A stretch of DNA of 64,000 nt, from assembly GCA_963575745.1 (NCBI GenBank), contig CAUYUJ010011225.1, forward strand, positions 1,108,828 through 1,172,827, given 5' to 3'. Position 1 is the first letter of the stretch; every line of letters starts with the position of its first letter. The stretch comes from Prorocentrum cordatum (lineage: Eukaryota > Sar > Dinophyceae > Prorocentrales > Prorocentraceae). The notes beneath the pieces were generated by a model, which saw only the letters and a program-made list of their open reading frames with translations, did no database searches and was not told the DNA's origin. Made by a program: the position numbers and the translations under genes. Shown here in pieces: positions 11,740 to 19,815 of this stretch.

Positions 11740-12452
11740 ATTGTGTAGCGAGCAGCGGATAGTGAGTATTGATTTGTGGGCGGTGCATAGCGAGTAGTGC
11801 ATTGTGAGTACTCAGTAGTAGTAGTGGATAGTGGTTAGTGAGGAGTGAGTAGTGCATAGTGAGTAGTGAGTAGTGGGCGGTAAGTAGTGTTTAGTGAGTA
11901 GTGAGTATGGAGTACTGGGTACTGAGTAGTGAGTAGTGAGTTCAGAGTAGCGAGTAGGGAATAGGAAATAGTGAGTAGTGAGTAGTGGGAGCGTGGTGAG
12001 TAGTCAGTAGTGGGTAGTGAATAGTGCGTATTGGGTAGCGAGTGGGGCGTAGGGAGTAGCGAGTAGTGAGTAGGGAGTAGGGAGTATTGTGTAGTGAGTA
12101 GCGAGTAGCGAGTAGTGGATAGTGAGTAGTGAGTTTTGGGCAGTGAGTAGTGAGTAGTGCAGTGTGAGTCGTGGATCGTGGTTAGTGGGTAGTGAGTAAT
12201 GATTTGTAATTAGTGAGTAGTGGCTAGTGAGTTGTGTTCAGTGAGCTGTGAGTATTGAGTAGTGGGTAGTGAGTAGTGAGTAGCTTGTAGTGAGTAGTGA
12301 GTAGGGAGTAGGGGGTATGGAGTAGTGGGTAGTGGGTGGTGAGTCGTGGGTAGTGAGTAGTGGGTCGTGAGTAGTGAGTAGTGACAAGTGAGTAGTGAGT
12401 AGCGAGTAGTGAATTGTGGGTAGTGGGTAATGCATAATGAGTAGTGAGTACT
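11740..12452. repeat. Heptamer satellite, block 2
   Basis: The same degenerate AGTAGTG heptamer satellite as block 1, about 0.7 kb. The two blocks are separated by 1.05 kb holding the two minisatellites above. This block runs directly into telomere-like heptamers at 12453. Confidence 0.9.
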
Positions 12453-12512
12453 GTTTGGGGCTATGGTTTGGGGTTTAGGGTTTAGGGTTGGGGGTTAGGG
12501 TAAGGGTGAGGA
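12453..12512 (+). repeat. Interstitial telomere-like repeat (TTTAGGG type)
   Basis: In-phase heptamers read TTTGGGG (12467), TTTAGGG (12474), TTTAGGG (12481) and TTGGGGG (12488), followed by TTAGGG, TAAGGG and TGAGG variants. TTTAGGG is the telomere repeat reported for dinoflagellates. The tract is short and imperfect with unrelated DNA on both sides, so it is interstitial, not a chromosome end. Confidence 0.75.
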
Positions 12513-12539
12513 TTTGCGTTAGGGGTGGTAGGGGTCGGG

Positions 12540-12800
12540 TTCCGGAGACCAGGGGCGCCGTGGCGAAAGGGGGGGGTGTCGATTTTGGCGCCCAAAGGGA
12601 GGGAGGGGGGGGGGGGTGTTCGGATCCCCCTCCCCTTTTGGAAAGGGGGGGAGGGGGGGTCCCCGACGACGGACCGGGAAAAGGGGGGGAGGGAGGGGGG
12701 ATCCCCCGACGACGGATCGGGAAAGGGGGGAGGGGCGGGGGGGGTCCCCGACGACGGATCGGGGAACGGGGGGGGGGGTCCCAACCGTCCCCCCTGGGGA
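12540..12800. repeat. G-rich 42-43 bp tandem repeat, three copies
   Basis: CCCCGACGACGGA begins copies at 12661, 12704 and 12746, separated by G runs of 6-9 bases. The block has many four-run G tracts on the plus strand and so has G-quadruplex potential. No coding evidence. Confidence 0.75.
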
Positions 12801-12951
12801 CATCCAGCGGCGCGCCCTCCCTCATTGGCCCCCCTCGCCTTCCGCCTCCCCTCGCGCTGCCGACGGACCAGGCGAGCGAGCCGCCAGGACAAGGCTGGAG
12901 GTGCCAGCTGGGCCCAGGCCTCCCAGATGGAGGCTGATAGACCTCCTACCC

Positions 12952-13100
12952 TGACACGTCGATTGGTGAACTGGCCGTTTTCGGTTTGCGAGAGGGCGTC
13001 GCGGCCGTCACTTTTGTGGGTCCAGGCCCATCGGTTTCGGTCTTGGGCCGTTTTCACGAAAGGGTGGTTTAGCAAAGGGAAGTTTATCCACCGCCGAGAT
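12952..13100 (+). repeat. Dispersed repeat family K, copy 1
   Basis: TGACACGTCGAT, CGTTTTCGGTT and GTCGTTTTCAC-like blocks occur in the same order and spacing at 56275-56426. I estimate about 70 percent identity by eye over 150 bp. No terminal inverted repeat or protein similarity is evident. Confidence 0.65.
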
Positions 13101-13280
13101 AGGGTCGGAGCAGATGGGGTCGGAGGATCGCGCCGCATCGCCGATGCATCGCCGACGCATCGTCACTGCGGCTCGATGTGGAGTGCGATTTAGTCAGATT
13201 TGTTCCACGCCGATCTCGCCGATGCATCGCCGACGTCGCCGATGCATCGGCGATGCATCGGCCATGCGGTGCAATTTGTC
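13095..13280 (+). repeat. GATGCATC inverted-repeat element (family B), copy 1
   Basis: GGGTCGGAG, GATGGGGTCGGAGGATCGC and then clustered CGCCGATGCATCG / CGATGCATCGGCG palindromes, followed by CGGCTCGATGTGGAG. The same ordered words occur at 17856, 18640 (minus strand), 24870 and 26159. Between 13220 and 13265 the palindromic GATGCATC motif is repeated several times, which would fold into hairpins. Confidence 0.75.
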
Positions 13281-13289
13281 GACCCCTTC

Positions 13290-13748
13290 TTCTCTGACCC
13301 CCTCCCGTTTTCGTAGGTAGACTCTAAACCTTCAGCCCCTCCACGAATAGGACCCCCTGGTCGCCACCCGAGGCTTGCAGGGGTCACCTTGGGTGTGCTA
13401 TCCCTCCACCACTTCTCCCTCCAGCAGGCGCGTCGTATGCTTGCTTCTCGTTTCCTCGTCGTCGTCGTCGTCGTCGTCGTCCTCGTCGTCGTGTGCCTGG
13501 CTCTCGCTGAATCGCTCCCTCTCCGCCGCCGTGTGGCACCAACTTCGGAAGGCCGGCGGCGCTGGTAGCTCCAATCCAGGCCGAATCGGCTACACGTGGA
13601 GTTACCCGTTGCCGAAGGGGCTTGTGGTGCGCGTCTCTCTGGGGGCGCGGGGCCAACCCCGAGCGCTCATGCAGGTGTTGTCGCAGCGCATGCCGCGATC
13701 GGCAAGCCGCGCACCCAAGGCCACTTTTGCCTGCGGTCGCTCTTTTCG
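13290..13748. other. Unassigned stretch with a (TCG)n run
   Basis: A TCG trinucleotide run lies at about 13454-13492. It is read as polyserine on one strand and polyarginine on the other. No exon or element could be supported in the rest. Confidence 0.4.
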
Positions 13749-13750
13749 TG

Positions 13751-13947
13751 TGCAGTCGGGCCAAGGTATAAGGTCGAGGTCGGCTCGGGGAGGGCATCCC
13801 GGATATCCCCAGTGTTCTTCGTGCTTGTTTGATATTCTTGTGCATTGTGCACCATGGGGTTTGGTGCTCTCGGATGTTCCGTTCGTTTGGGCCGACAGAG
13901 GGTCTCATAATGTTGAGGGATGTTCTTCTGGCTTAGGTCCGGCTGTA
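13751..13947 (+). mobile_element. Short TIR element, family A (TACAGTCGGACC), copy 1
   Basis: The 197 bp element starts TGCAGTCGGGCC and ends GGTCCGGCTGTA, a 12-bp terminal inverted repeat. Inside, the ordered words GGTATAAGGTCGAGGTCGG, TTCTTGTGCATT, GGATGTTC, AGAGGGTCTCAT and GAGGGATGTTCTTCTGGC are shared with copies at 58664-58850 and 62774-63097. It has no coding capacity and looks like a MITE or introner. Confidence 0.8.
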
Positions 13948-14092
13948 CGCTCATATACGAAGAGGGCAGGTGTCGATGGTCAGGTGTATACACCAGCGTC
14001 ACCCCAACAAGCTGACACTAGGTGGGCGTCGCCCTCCCAGGTGCAATGTGCGAACCGAGGAATCCTATAGTAGCCTAGCATCCCGCAGTTGC

Positions 14093-14135
14093 GGATGTTC
14101 TTCAAGGCTGTTCTTCTGGCCTAGGCCCGACTGTA
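14093..14135 (+). mobile_element. Family A element, truncated 3' end
   Basis: Only the last 43 bp of the family remain, from GATGTTCTTC through AAGGCTGTTCTTCTGGC to GGCCCGACTGTA (the right terminal repeat, 14124-14135). It lies 150 bp after copy 1. Confidence 0.7.
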
Positions 14136-14403
14136 ATTCGCCGACCGAGGTCGACCGCTGCGGGAGATCCGCCCCTCCTCGTCCTCCTCGGCGCTTTCGC
14201 CTCGCCCCCTGCGAGCCTGTGCGTGCACAGGTCGTGCTGTTGCTGTGTTCCTGTCCTCCGCGGGGGGGGGGGCCCCCTTGCTGGGGCCAGCACCTGACCG
14301 CAGAGCAGTCGCGCTGCGTGGATCGCTGGAGAGCTTCGCGCCAGCTGTCACGAATCGAAGAACATACCCTCCTCGCCCCTCCTCGCCCCCCCCCCGTCCG
14401 CAG

Positions 14404-14552
14404 GCGCGGACCTCCGCGGGCGGCGCTCCCGCAGAGCGGCGCGCTCTGGCCGGCCGCGCGGCGGCGGCGCGGAGGCGCGCGGCGGCGGGCAGCCCCCCGG
14501 CGGGGGCCCCAAGGCACACGGCCGGACACGGAGACCTTGGCATCGCTCGGAC
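14404..14552 (+). CDS. Exon candidate, Ala/Arg-rich, unknown product
   Basis: A pyrimidine-rich stretch (14370-14399) ends in CCGCAG at 14403, a good acceptor. The following 149 bases are open and most codons end in G or C. They finish at a GTGTGT donor at 14553. The peptide is Ala/Arg-rich with no recognised motif, so extreme base composition alone could produce the open frame. This is an inference from splice-like signals. Confidence 0.25.
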
Positions 14553-14644
14553 GTGTGTATGTTCCTCCTCGGCGAGGACCCTTCGGGAGCATCCTGGATC
14601 ATTTTCGATGCATCAGCGCACGACATTGAAAGGTACACGGAAAA

Positions 14645-14880
14645 TGGACGTCCGAGCGAGCGATGGCAAGACACGCGTTCGCTCTGGGAGTCTCGAGGAC
14701 GATTTTGGGGTGAGAGGGCCCAGGAGGAGAAAGGAGGGCTGATCAGAGAAGGAAGAGGTGCCCAAGCCGCTGGCCCGCTTTCGCCTTTTTTGGCCTCCTT
14801 GGTGGATTCGCTCGAAGTTTTGGTCAGCACGCGCTCTGGGAGAGGTCCGGGGAGTAGCGGTATCCGTACTTTTGAGTTTC
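14645..14880 (+). repeat. Dispersed repeat family J, copy 1
   Basis: The stretch from about 14705 (GGGCCCAGGAGGA) through GCCTCCTTGGTGGATTCG to GGAGAGGTCCGGGGAGTAGC matches 17455-17670 in order, ending in a GTATC-GTACTTT stretch in both. A leading block, ATGGACGTCCGAGCG with GATGGCAAG-CACGCGTTC (14645-14680), also occurs at 36857-36891. Confidence 0.65.
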
Positions 14881-15280
14881 CACAGCTGGGGGCGAGGGAG
14901 GAGGCCGAGGAGACGAGGAGGACAGCGAGGAGTAGGAAGAGGGGGCCGTATATTTTCCCCACCTTCGTTCAGCTCGTCCTCTTCCTCCTGCTTGTCCTGC
15001 TTTTCTTCTGCCTCCTCATCCGATTGGTGCGATGTAACTATCCTGGTGGTACTCCTCCTCGTTCCCCTATCTGCATCTTTGTGCCTTATCGGTGTATGCT
15101 TCCATTCAGCCACCCAGCCGGGCGATAGGGGTCACAACCGGGTGGTTTCCTTTTGCCTTTCATGAGCAATACACAATCATCGTGCTCCCTCTTCATGTTT
15201 TCGATGTTGCGGCCTGTGTTCGATTTGACGTCATGTTCTCGATACATGGACGTTTTGTTTTCGATATTGCAATACACGAT
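14881..15280. other. Gene-less stretch
   Basis: The beginning is GAGGAGG-rich, and a pyrimidine-rich stretch follows at 14960-15060. No repeat partner or exon signal strong enough to call was found. Confidence 0.4.
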
Positions 15281-15281
15281 G

Positions 15282-15516
15282 CGCTCTCGCCTCAGCGCCG
15301 CGCCCGTCTGTCCTGCACGTTGAGCTCCCGCTCCGGCGCGGCGCAGACACTTCGCTCGCCACATCGTCAGAATCGGGACCGCGCGCGACGGAGCCTCGCG
15401 TCGCTCTCCCCCAGGCGCGGCGCAGGTATCTCTTGAACGTGACGCGGGGAGGGCCGGCTGCGCTGTCGAACAGCGCCACGTGGGAGACCTCGGCGACCGT
15501 GGTTGGGGAGCGGTCC
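15282..15516 (-). CDS. Exon candidate on the minus strand, unknown product
   Basis: On the minus strand an acceptor-like TTTTTCGGGGAG precedes position 15516. The frame then stays open with mostly G/C-ending codons and reads SHVALFDSAAGPPRVTFKRY before a less coding-like Arg/Ser-rich tail. A GT for a donor is available near 15282. I do not recognise the protein. The frame and both boundaries are inferred, and no neighbouring exon was found. Confidence 0.3.
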
Positions 15517-15519
15517 CTC

Positions 15520-16370
15520 CCCGAAAAACAACAGTAATGCAACGCAGCGCTTGCAGCTCCATGCTCTCTCGGTCCTGCTCCTGCCGGGGCGCGGCGCATG
15601 CTTCTCGACCGCCAAGCCTCGCGGGAGCTCGGTTGGGCGCCAGCGATCAGACTGTTTATCTCTTCTCAGATTGTGAAGTTCTGACGGCCGGTGCCTCCCC
15701 CCCTGAGGGGAGACGACGACGACGCCGACGACGATTGTTGCTCTCTTCTCAGATTCTCCCCCAAGGGTGTGTTCCCGTTTGGGCGCGGCGTCTGTTCAAA
15801 ACTCGCCAGGTCGCCTTTGGTGGGGGCGGCATGCGCGAACGCGAGCGCCTTCCCTCACCAAGTGTGAGGACGCGCCGAGTCCGACTTCAGTCGTGCCAGT
15901 ATTGGTGTTGGTTCTCAAGCTGCGGGGGGAAGGGTGTCGCAGTCGGTGGATTGGATCGCCTGCTCGTTCTCGCTGGCTGGCTTGATCCTCGTTCTGCTCC
16001 CCTCCTCCGGATCCCTCACCCTCTTCCGTCTTTGGGCTCACTCTCATCCCCTCTCCGCCTCCCTTCTCATCTCCTGGCTGGGCCAGGGTCAGTGCGCCAC
16101 TGCGTCGTGCGCGCAATCAGGACGCGTCGGCCCTCATTTGCAGTCGGAGCTGGCCAGCGCGGGGACGCTGCGACGGCAATGTCAAGCGAGAGCTCCGGGC
16201 ATCCGCGTGTGCTCCGTGGCCTGCTCCGGTGGCGAGCAGCCGCTCGAGCCTCAGGCGTGGGCTGCGCAGGCCCTCCCAGCAGGGGAGCTGTGGGTCGTGC
16301 GCGTGCCGTTTTCGGGGCGGCCCTGCCTTCGGGCTGAGGAGAATAACCGAGGACGTAAACTCAAAAAACT
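15520..16370. other. Gene-less stretch
   Basis: Mixed sequence with CGACGACGA runs near 15710-15735. Open frames exist on both strands, but none shows conserved motifs or splice-like ends. Nothing is assigned. Confidence 0.4.
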
Positions 16371-16374
16371 CTGG

Positions 16375-16510
16375 AGGTCCGCGTGGATTCCTCGGATCGG
16401 CGCCAAGGCCCCCTGGCGGCGCCTCCGCTGCCGCCCCTGGCGCGCTCCGCGCGCCGGGGAGGGGGGTCCAGCGCCGATCCAAGAAATCCGCGCGAATCCG
16501 AGAATTTGTC
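16375..16510 (+). repeat. Palindromic element, family E, copy 1
   Basis: Arms GGATTCCTCGGATCGGCGC (16385-16403) and GCGCCGATCCAAGAAATCC (16471-16489) are inverted with two mismatches in 19. Between them lie CCCCTGGCGGCGCC and CCCCTGGCGCGCTCCGCGCG, which can pair further, so the element folds into one hairpin. A second copy is at 58912-59045, and fragments are at 18796 and 49312. Confidence 0.7.
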
Positions 16511-16935
16511 TGTTTATGTCAGTGGCTGTTCGCCTTCGCCTATCCCGCAGATTACGGTTTTTTCTTGTACCCGACGCGGGTTCGACACGGACTCTGCACG
16601 GGTTCGGCGCACTCGACTCGGTTTCGGCGCGGCTTCGGCGCGGGTGCTGGCGCGACGAGGCAGGGATGGTTCCCCGAAAATGCAGCATAAATAAGCGCCC
16701 CCCAGGGCTCATTTCGATTCCTCTGGCTTCATTCGATCCGATTTCGATCAGTTCCGATTCCGATTCGATCCGACCTGAGATTCCGATGTTGGCTTCGGTT
16801 TCTCAACGAAGGTCCACCTGGCATGCCGAATTCCGCCGATCTGACTGGTTCACTCGATTCCAGCTCTCCTTGATGGGCCTGTTTTCCACCACCACCACCA
16901 CAAGTTGGAGGGGGGAAGGAGTGGAGGACGAGGAG
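16511..16935. other. Degenerate CGATTC / GGTTCGGC repeats, no gene
   Basis: Short irregular repeats of CGGTTTCGGCGCGG (16590-16660) and CGATTCCGATTCGATCC (16725-16790) are visible. No coding signal. Confidence 0.5.
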
Positions 16936-17060
16936 GAGGAAGCAGAAGAGGAGGAGGAGGAGGAGGAGGAGGAGGAGGAGGAGGAGGAGGAGGAGGACCC
17001 CCTCCCCCTACTACGTACGGTGGTGGTGGTGGTGGTGGTGGTGGTGGTGGTGGTGGCAAA
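16925..17060. repeat. (GAG)n next to (GGT)n microsatellites
   Basis: A run of GAG/AGG triplets (16930-17000) changes within 20 bases to a GGT run (17018-17056). Both strands and all frames are open through the block, so homopolymeric open frames here are not evidence of a gene. Confidence 0.9.
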
Positions 17061-17252
17061 GAAGCCCGCCACTCCTGCCCACCCCCCGTGCGCGCAACAG
17101 GCACCGCTACGGCGCCCGCGCGGTGGGCCGCCCGCCGCAGCGCGAGCCGCGAGACCCTGGACGAGGTCGTGGACTGCATCAGGCCTCGTGGTCGGCTGGC
17201 CGCTGCGGAGCCTGCAGAGGTCAGGGACCCCACGACTCAAGCAGTGACGAAG

Positions 17253-17444
17253 CGTCCCAGCTCGCCCATAGGCCTACCAAAGAATGTTCTAAGAACCTGC
17301 TGTGGTCTGCACGAAATGTTATCATAAAATTTCTGGTTGAGATTTATCACATCGGGTTCATGTTCTAAGAATATTGTTGTTGTGCTCAGAACATTCAGGG
17401 GTTCTAAGAAGACGTCGTGGTAGGCCTATAGAACTGCTGGGACG
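17253..17444. mobile_element. 192-bp inverted-repeat element
   Basis: Left end CGTCCCAGC (17253) and ATAGGCCTACCA (17268-17279) are mirrored by TGGTAGGCCTAT (17418-17429) and GCTGGGACG (17436-17444). This gives a terminal inverted repeat of about 27 bp with small differences between the two blocks. The AT-richer core repeats GTTCTAAGAA at about 17288, 17361 and 17401. There is no coding capacity, and it is MITE-like. No second copy was noticed. Confidence 0.7.
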
Positions 17445-17454
17445 GTCGGCCCCT

Positions 17455-17670
17455 GCTCAAGCAGAAGTCAGGGCCCCCAAGACCAGGACACAGCGAGCCT
17501 CAGAGGAGGAACAGGTACCCATACCACTACCCTCCGCCCGTTTTCCCTTGTTTGAGCCTCCGGCCTCCTGGGAGGCCCTCGTGGCCACCTCTGGATTCGC
17601 CTCGAAATCCCAGTCAGAACGCACCTTTGGAGAGGTCTGGGGAGTATCGGTATCGGTACTTTCTGGTTCC
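17455..17670 (+). repeat. Dispersed repeat family J, copy 2
   Basis: Shares with 14705-14880 the order CAGGGCCC, GAGGAGGAACAGG, GCCTCCTGGGAGG, GGATTCGCCTCGAA and GGAGAGGTCTGGGGAGTATC. It starts next to the 192-bp inverted-repeat element. Confidence 0.65.
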
Positions 17671-17855
17671 CCCAGGATCAGCACATTGCCAAATCCACGT
17701 GGAGAGAACGAAGAGTGTTTCGACCCATTGCGGCAGTGTTCTCGGGCGCGCCAATGTCCGGATTCAACAGACAGTTTCCGTTTTGGGAATTTTGAAGGGG
17801 GGCACACGCACACCACCACATTAAACAGTGGCGAAGTGTCTTATCCTGGCTATAG

Positions 17856-17948
17856 CCCAGGCCTCCGAAATTGGGTCGGAGAAGATGGGGTCGGAAGAGG
17901 ATCGCGCCGCACCGCCGATGCATCGGCGACGCGGCTCGATGTGGAGCC
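17856..17948 (+). repeat. GATGCATC element (family B), copy 2
   Basis: GGCCTCCGAAATTGGGTCGG, GATGGGGTCGGAAGAGGATCG, CGCCGATGCATCGGCGACG and CGGCTCGATGTGGAGC occur in the family order. The right-hand inverted half is absent. Confidence 0.75.
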
Positions 17949-17989
17949 TGATTGTGAAGGCCTGACGGCCCGTGCCGCCGACCCTGAAA

Positions 17990-18400
17990 GAGATCGACGA
18001 CGACCAGGAGGGTGAGGAGGAGGAGAAGGAAGAGGAGGAGGAGGAGGAGAAGGAGGAGGAGGAGGAGGAGGAGAAGGAGGAGGTGGCGGAGAAGGAGGAG
18101 GAAAAGGACTCCCCCCTGTGCCCCCCCGAAGGGGACCAGAGGAGGACCAGCGTGGGAGAGGGGAGGGAGAGGGAGGAGGACCCCCAAGGACGGATGCGTA
18201 TCTGACTCTCCTCCCCCCCCCTTGGGACTCTTCCCCACTGCGGAGGAGTACCCGAGGAGGACCGGCGCCCCGGAGAAGGACCGGCGTGGGAGAGGAGGAC
18301 CCCCAGAGGCGATGCGAACCTGACCCCCCTCCACCCCCCCGCCCCCCCCTCTGGACCCCCCCCCCCGCCGGGGAAGGGACAAAGGGAATGAGGTCTCCCT
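17990..18400. repeat. GGA-rich microsatellite and GAGGACCxxCG repeats
   Basis: Impure (GGA)n at 18010-18100 is followed by repeated GGAGGACC / GGACCGGCG words (18130-18300) and C runs. No coding support. Confidence 0.8.
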
Positions 18401-18487
18401 TTGGCGTAATGAGGACATGGATGGAATTCCCTCAAGCTGCGAACCCGTTCCTGGAACGAGGAAGTGTTTCTTTTGTTGTTGTTCCTT

Positions 18488-18532
18488 CTCTTTTTTTTTT
18501 TTGTTCTCTCTCTCTCTCTCTCTCTCTCTCCC
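18488..18532. repeat. Poly-T and (TC)n tract
   Basis: A T run at about 18492-18502 is followed by CTCTCTCT to 18530. It could act as a pyrimidine tract, but no exon follows. Confidence 0.8.
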
Positions 18533-18634
18533 CCGACGGAGGAGGATGGGAAGGAGGGGACGAAAGAAGGCTCCCCGTCCACAGGACCGGACAGACACCC
18601 CACACGCCGACAAGGTCGGCGGATTTCTTTTGTC

Positions 18635-18730
18635 CCGACGTCGCTGGTACGCCGGCTATATCGCTAATACATCGGCGTCGCGGCGCGAGCTTCCAACCCC
18701 ACCTACCCGAAATCAATTTGAGAGGCCTCC
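18635..18730 (-). repeat. GATGCATC element (family B), minus-strand copy
   Basis: Read on the minus strand it gives GAGGCCTC, TTTCGGGTAGGTGGGGTTGG, GCTCGCGCCGCGACGCCGAT and then diverges, the same order as the plus-strand copies. A family E fragment (GCGCCGATCCAAGA, 18796) follows within 70 bp. Confidence 0.6.
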
Positions 18731-18819
18731 ACCACGGGCCAACCGAGAAATTCACAGAGAACCGTGCTGCGCGATACAGGAGGGTGTGTCAGCGCCGATC
18801 CAAGACGTCCGCGTGGTCT

Positions 18820-19440
18820 ACCCACAACGTGTTTAATTGCTCCTCGTGTGGTTTGTATGCCCGGATGCTTGGAGCATGTCTGGCTGAGACGGCCTTCGTT
18901 CAAGACATCGGTTTTCTTCTCTGAGAACACGTGTTCATCTTGTTCGAACGCTCGAATGTTCATTGCTCGAATCACCGTGCCTGGCCAGGGCCAGCTTGGG
19001 CCCAAGGATGGTGTGCATAGTGAGCTCGCACCGTGTCGACGCAGCGGTGGCCCCATCGCGGGCGTTCAAAGTTCAACGCTGCCAATGGTCCAGGATCGGA
19101 CGGCATCGAGCGATCCGCGCTGTCGGAATGCCGCGATCGTTCCAGGCTGAAATATCCGCGCGCTGTCAGAAACCAGCGAACCTGCCGCAGACGTTCCTGG
19201 CCGCAGCCAGGAATTCGCATACATCATGCCAGGGCCCCGGCCAGGAATGGTGGTGGTGGTGCCGTGTGCGGGCCCAGTGGTTGTCCACGATCTGTCGCCA
19301 TGCGCCAGAAGGAATCTTGAGGGAAAGGGATCCGGGGGGGGTTCTCCATTTTCGGCTCGACGTGTGCTATTCCTGGTTCTTGGAAAGAGCGCGTTCTGTG
19401 GTCGCTTGCACGGGGGGGCGGTTGGAACGGTTTGGAATCG
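18820..19440. other. Gene-less stretch
   Basis: Mixed unique sequence. A (TGG)n start lies at 19248-19260, and a G/C-run block like 9294-9362 begins at 19405. No gene or element is recognised. Confidence 0.4.
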
Positions 19441-19599
19441 CCGGACCCCCCCCCGTGGATGGAGGGGAGGGGTTCGAACCCCCCCCCTCGTCCTCTCCTG
19501 TTTTCCTCTCTCCCTCTCCTCGGGCCGGCGCCTGCGTCGGCGGCGGCTGGCGGCGGCGGCGGGGACGACGACTTCCTTTCCAGGGCCGGGGCCGGCGCT

Positions 19600-19668
19600 T
19601 GCGGCGGCGGCGGGGAGCGTCGACGAGGACGACGGCGACGACGATGCCGACGACGACGACGACGACAT
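19600..19668. repeat. (GAC)n microsatellite
   Basis: Impure GAC/CGA triplets in which every frame is open. The Asp-rich or Arg-rich reading is not taken as a gene. Confidence 0.85.
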
Positions 19669-19669
19669 G

Positions 19670-19815
19670 ACGCTCCGCCCCCGTGCCTTGGTTTCGGGTC
19701 AGAGTCCTAATGGATGCCTCTTGGTGTCCCGTCGGAGGGTTCATCGGGGGCCTCTGAAGAGCATTTGTGAAGCCTCCTGGGCACCTCTGGGGGGGCATCT
19801 GATGGGGCCTCTCTG
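19670..19815 (+). repeat. Left flank copy of the TGG-array block
   Basis: GGGTCAGAGTCCTAATGGATG, GATGCCTCTTGG, TCGGGGGCCTCTGA and TGTGAAGCCTC recur in the same order at 21282-21425. The two copies bracket the TGG array as imperfect direct repeats of about 140 bp. Confidence 0.75.

Noticed and set aside
12453-12512. A true chromosome end
   Set aside because: The telomere-like tract is only about 50 bp, imperfect and followed by 51 kb of sequence, so it is interstitial.
15934-17247. A 437-codon plus-strand open frame
   Set aside because: It crosses a palindromic element and the (GAG)n/(GGT)n block and shows no conserved motif. Coding character is absent.
19476-19500. A possible tRNA B box (GGTTCGAACCCC)
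   Set aside because: It sits in a G-run/C-run block. No A box at a proper distance and no cloverleaf could be drawn.
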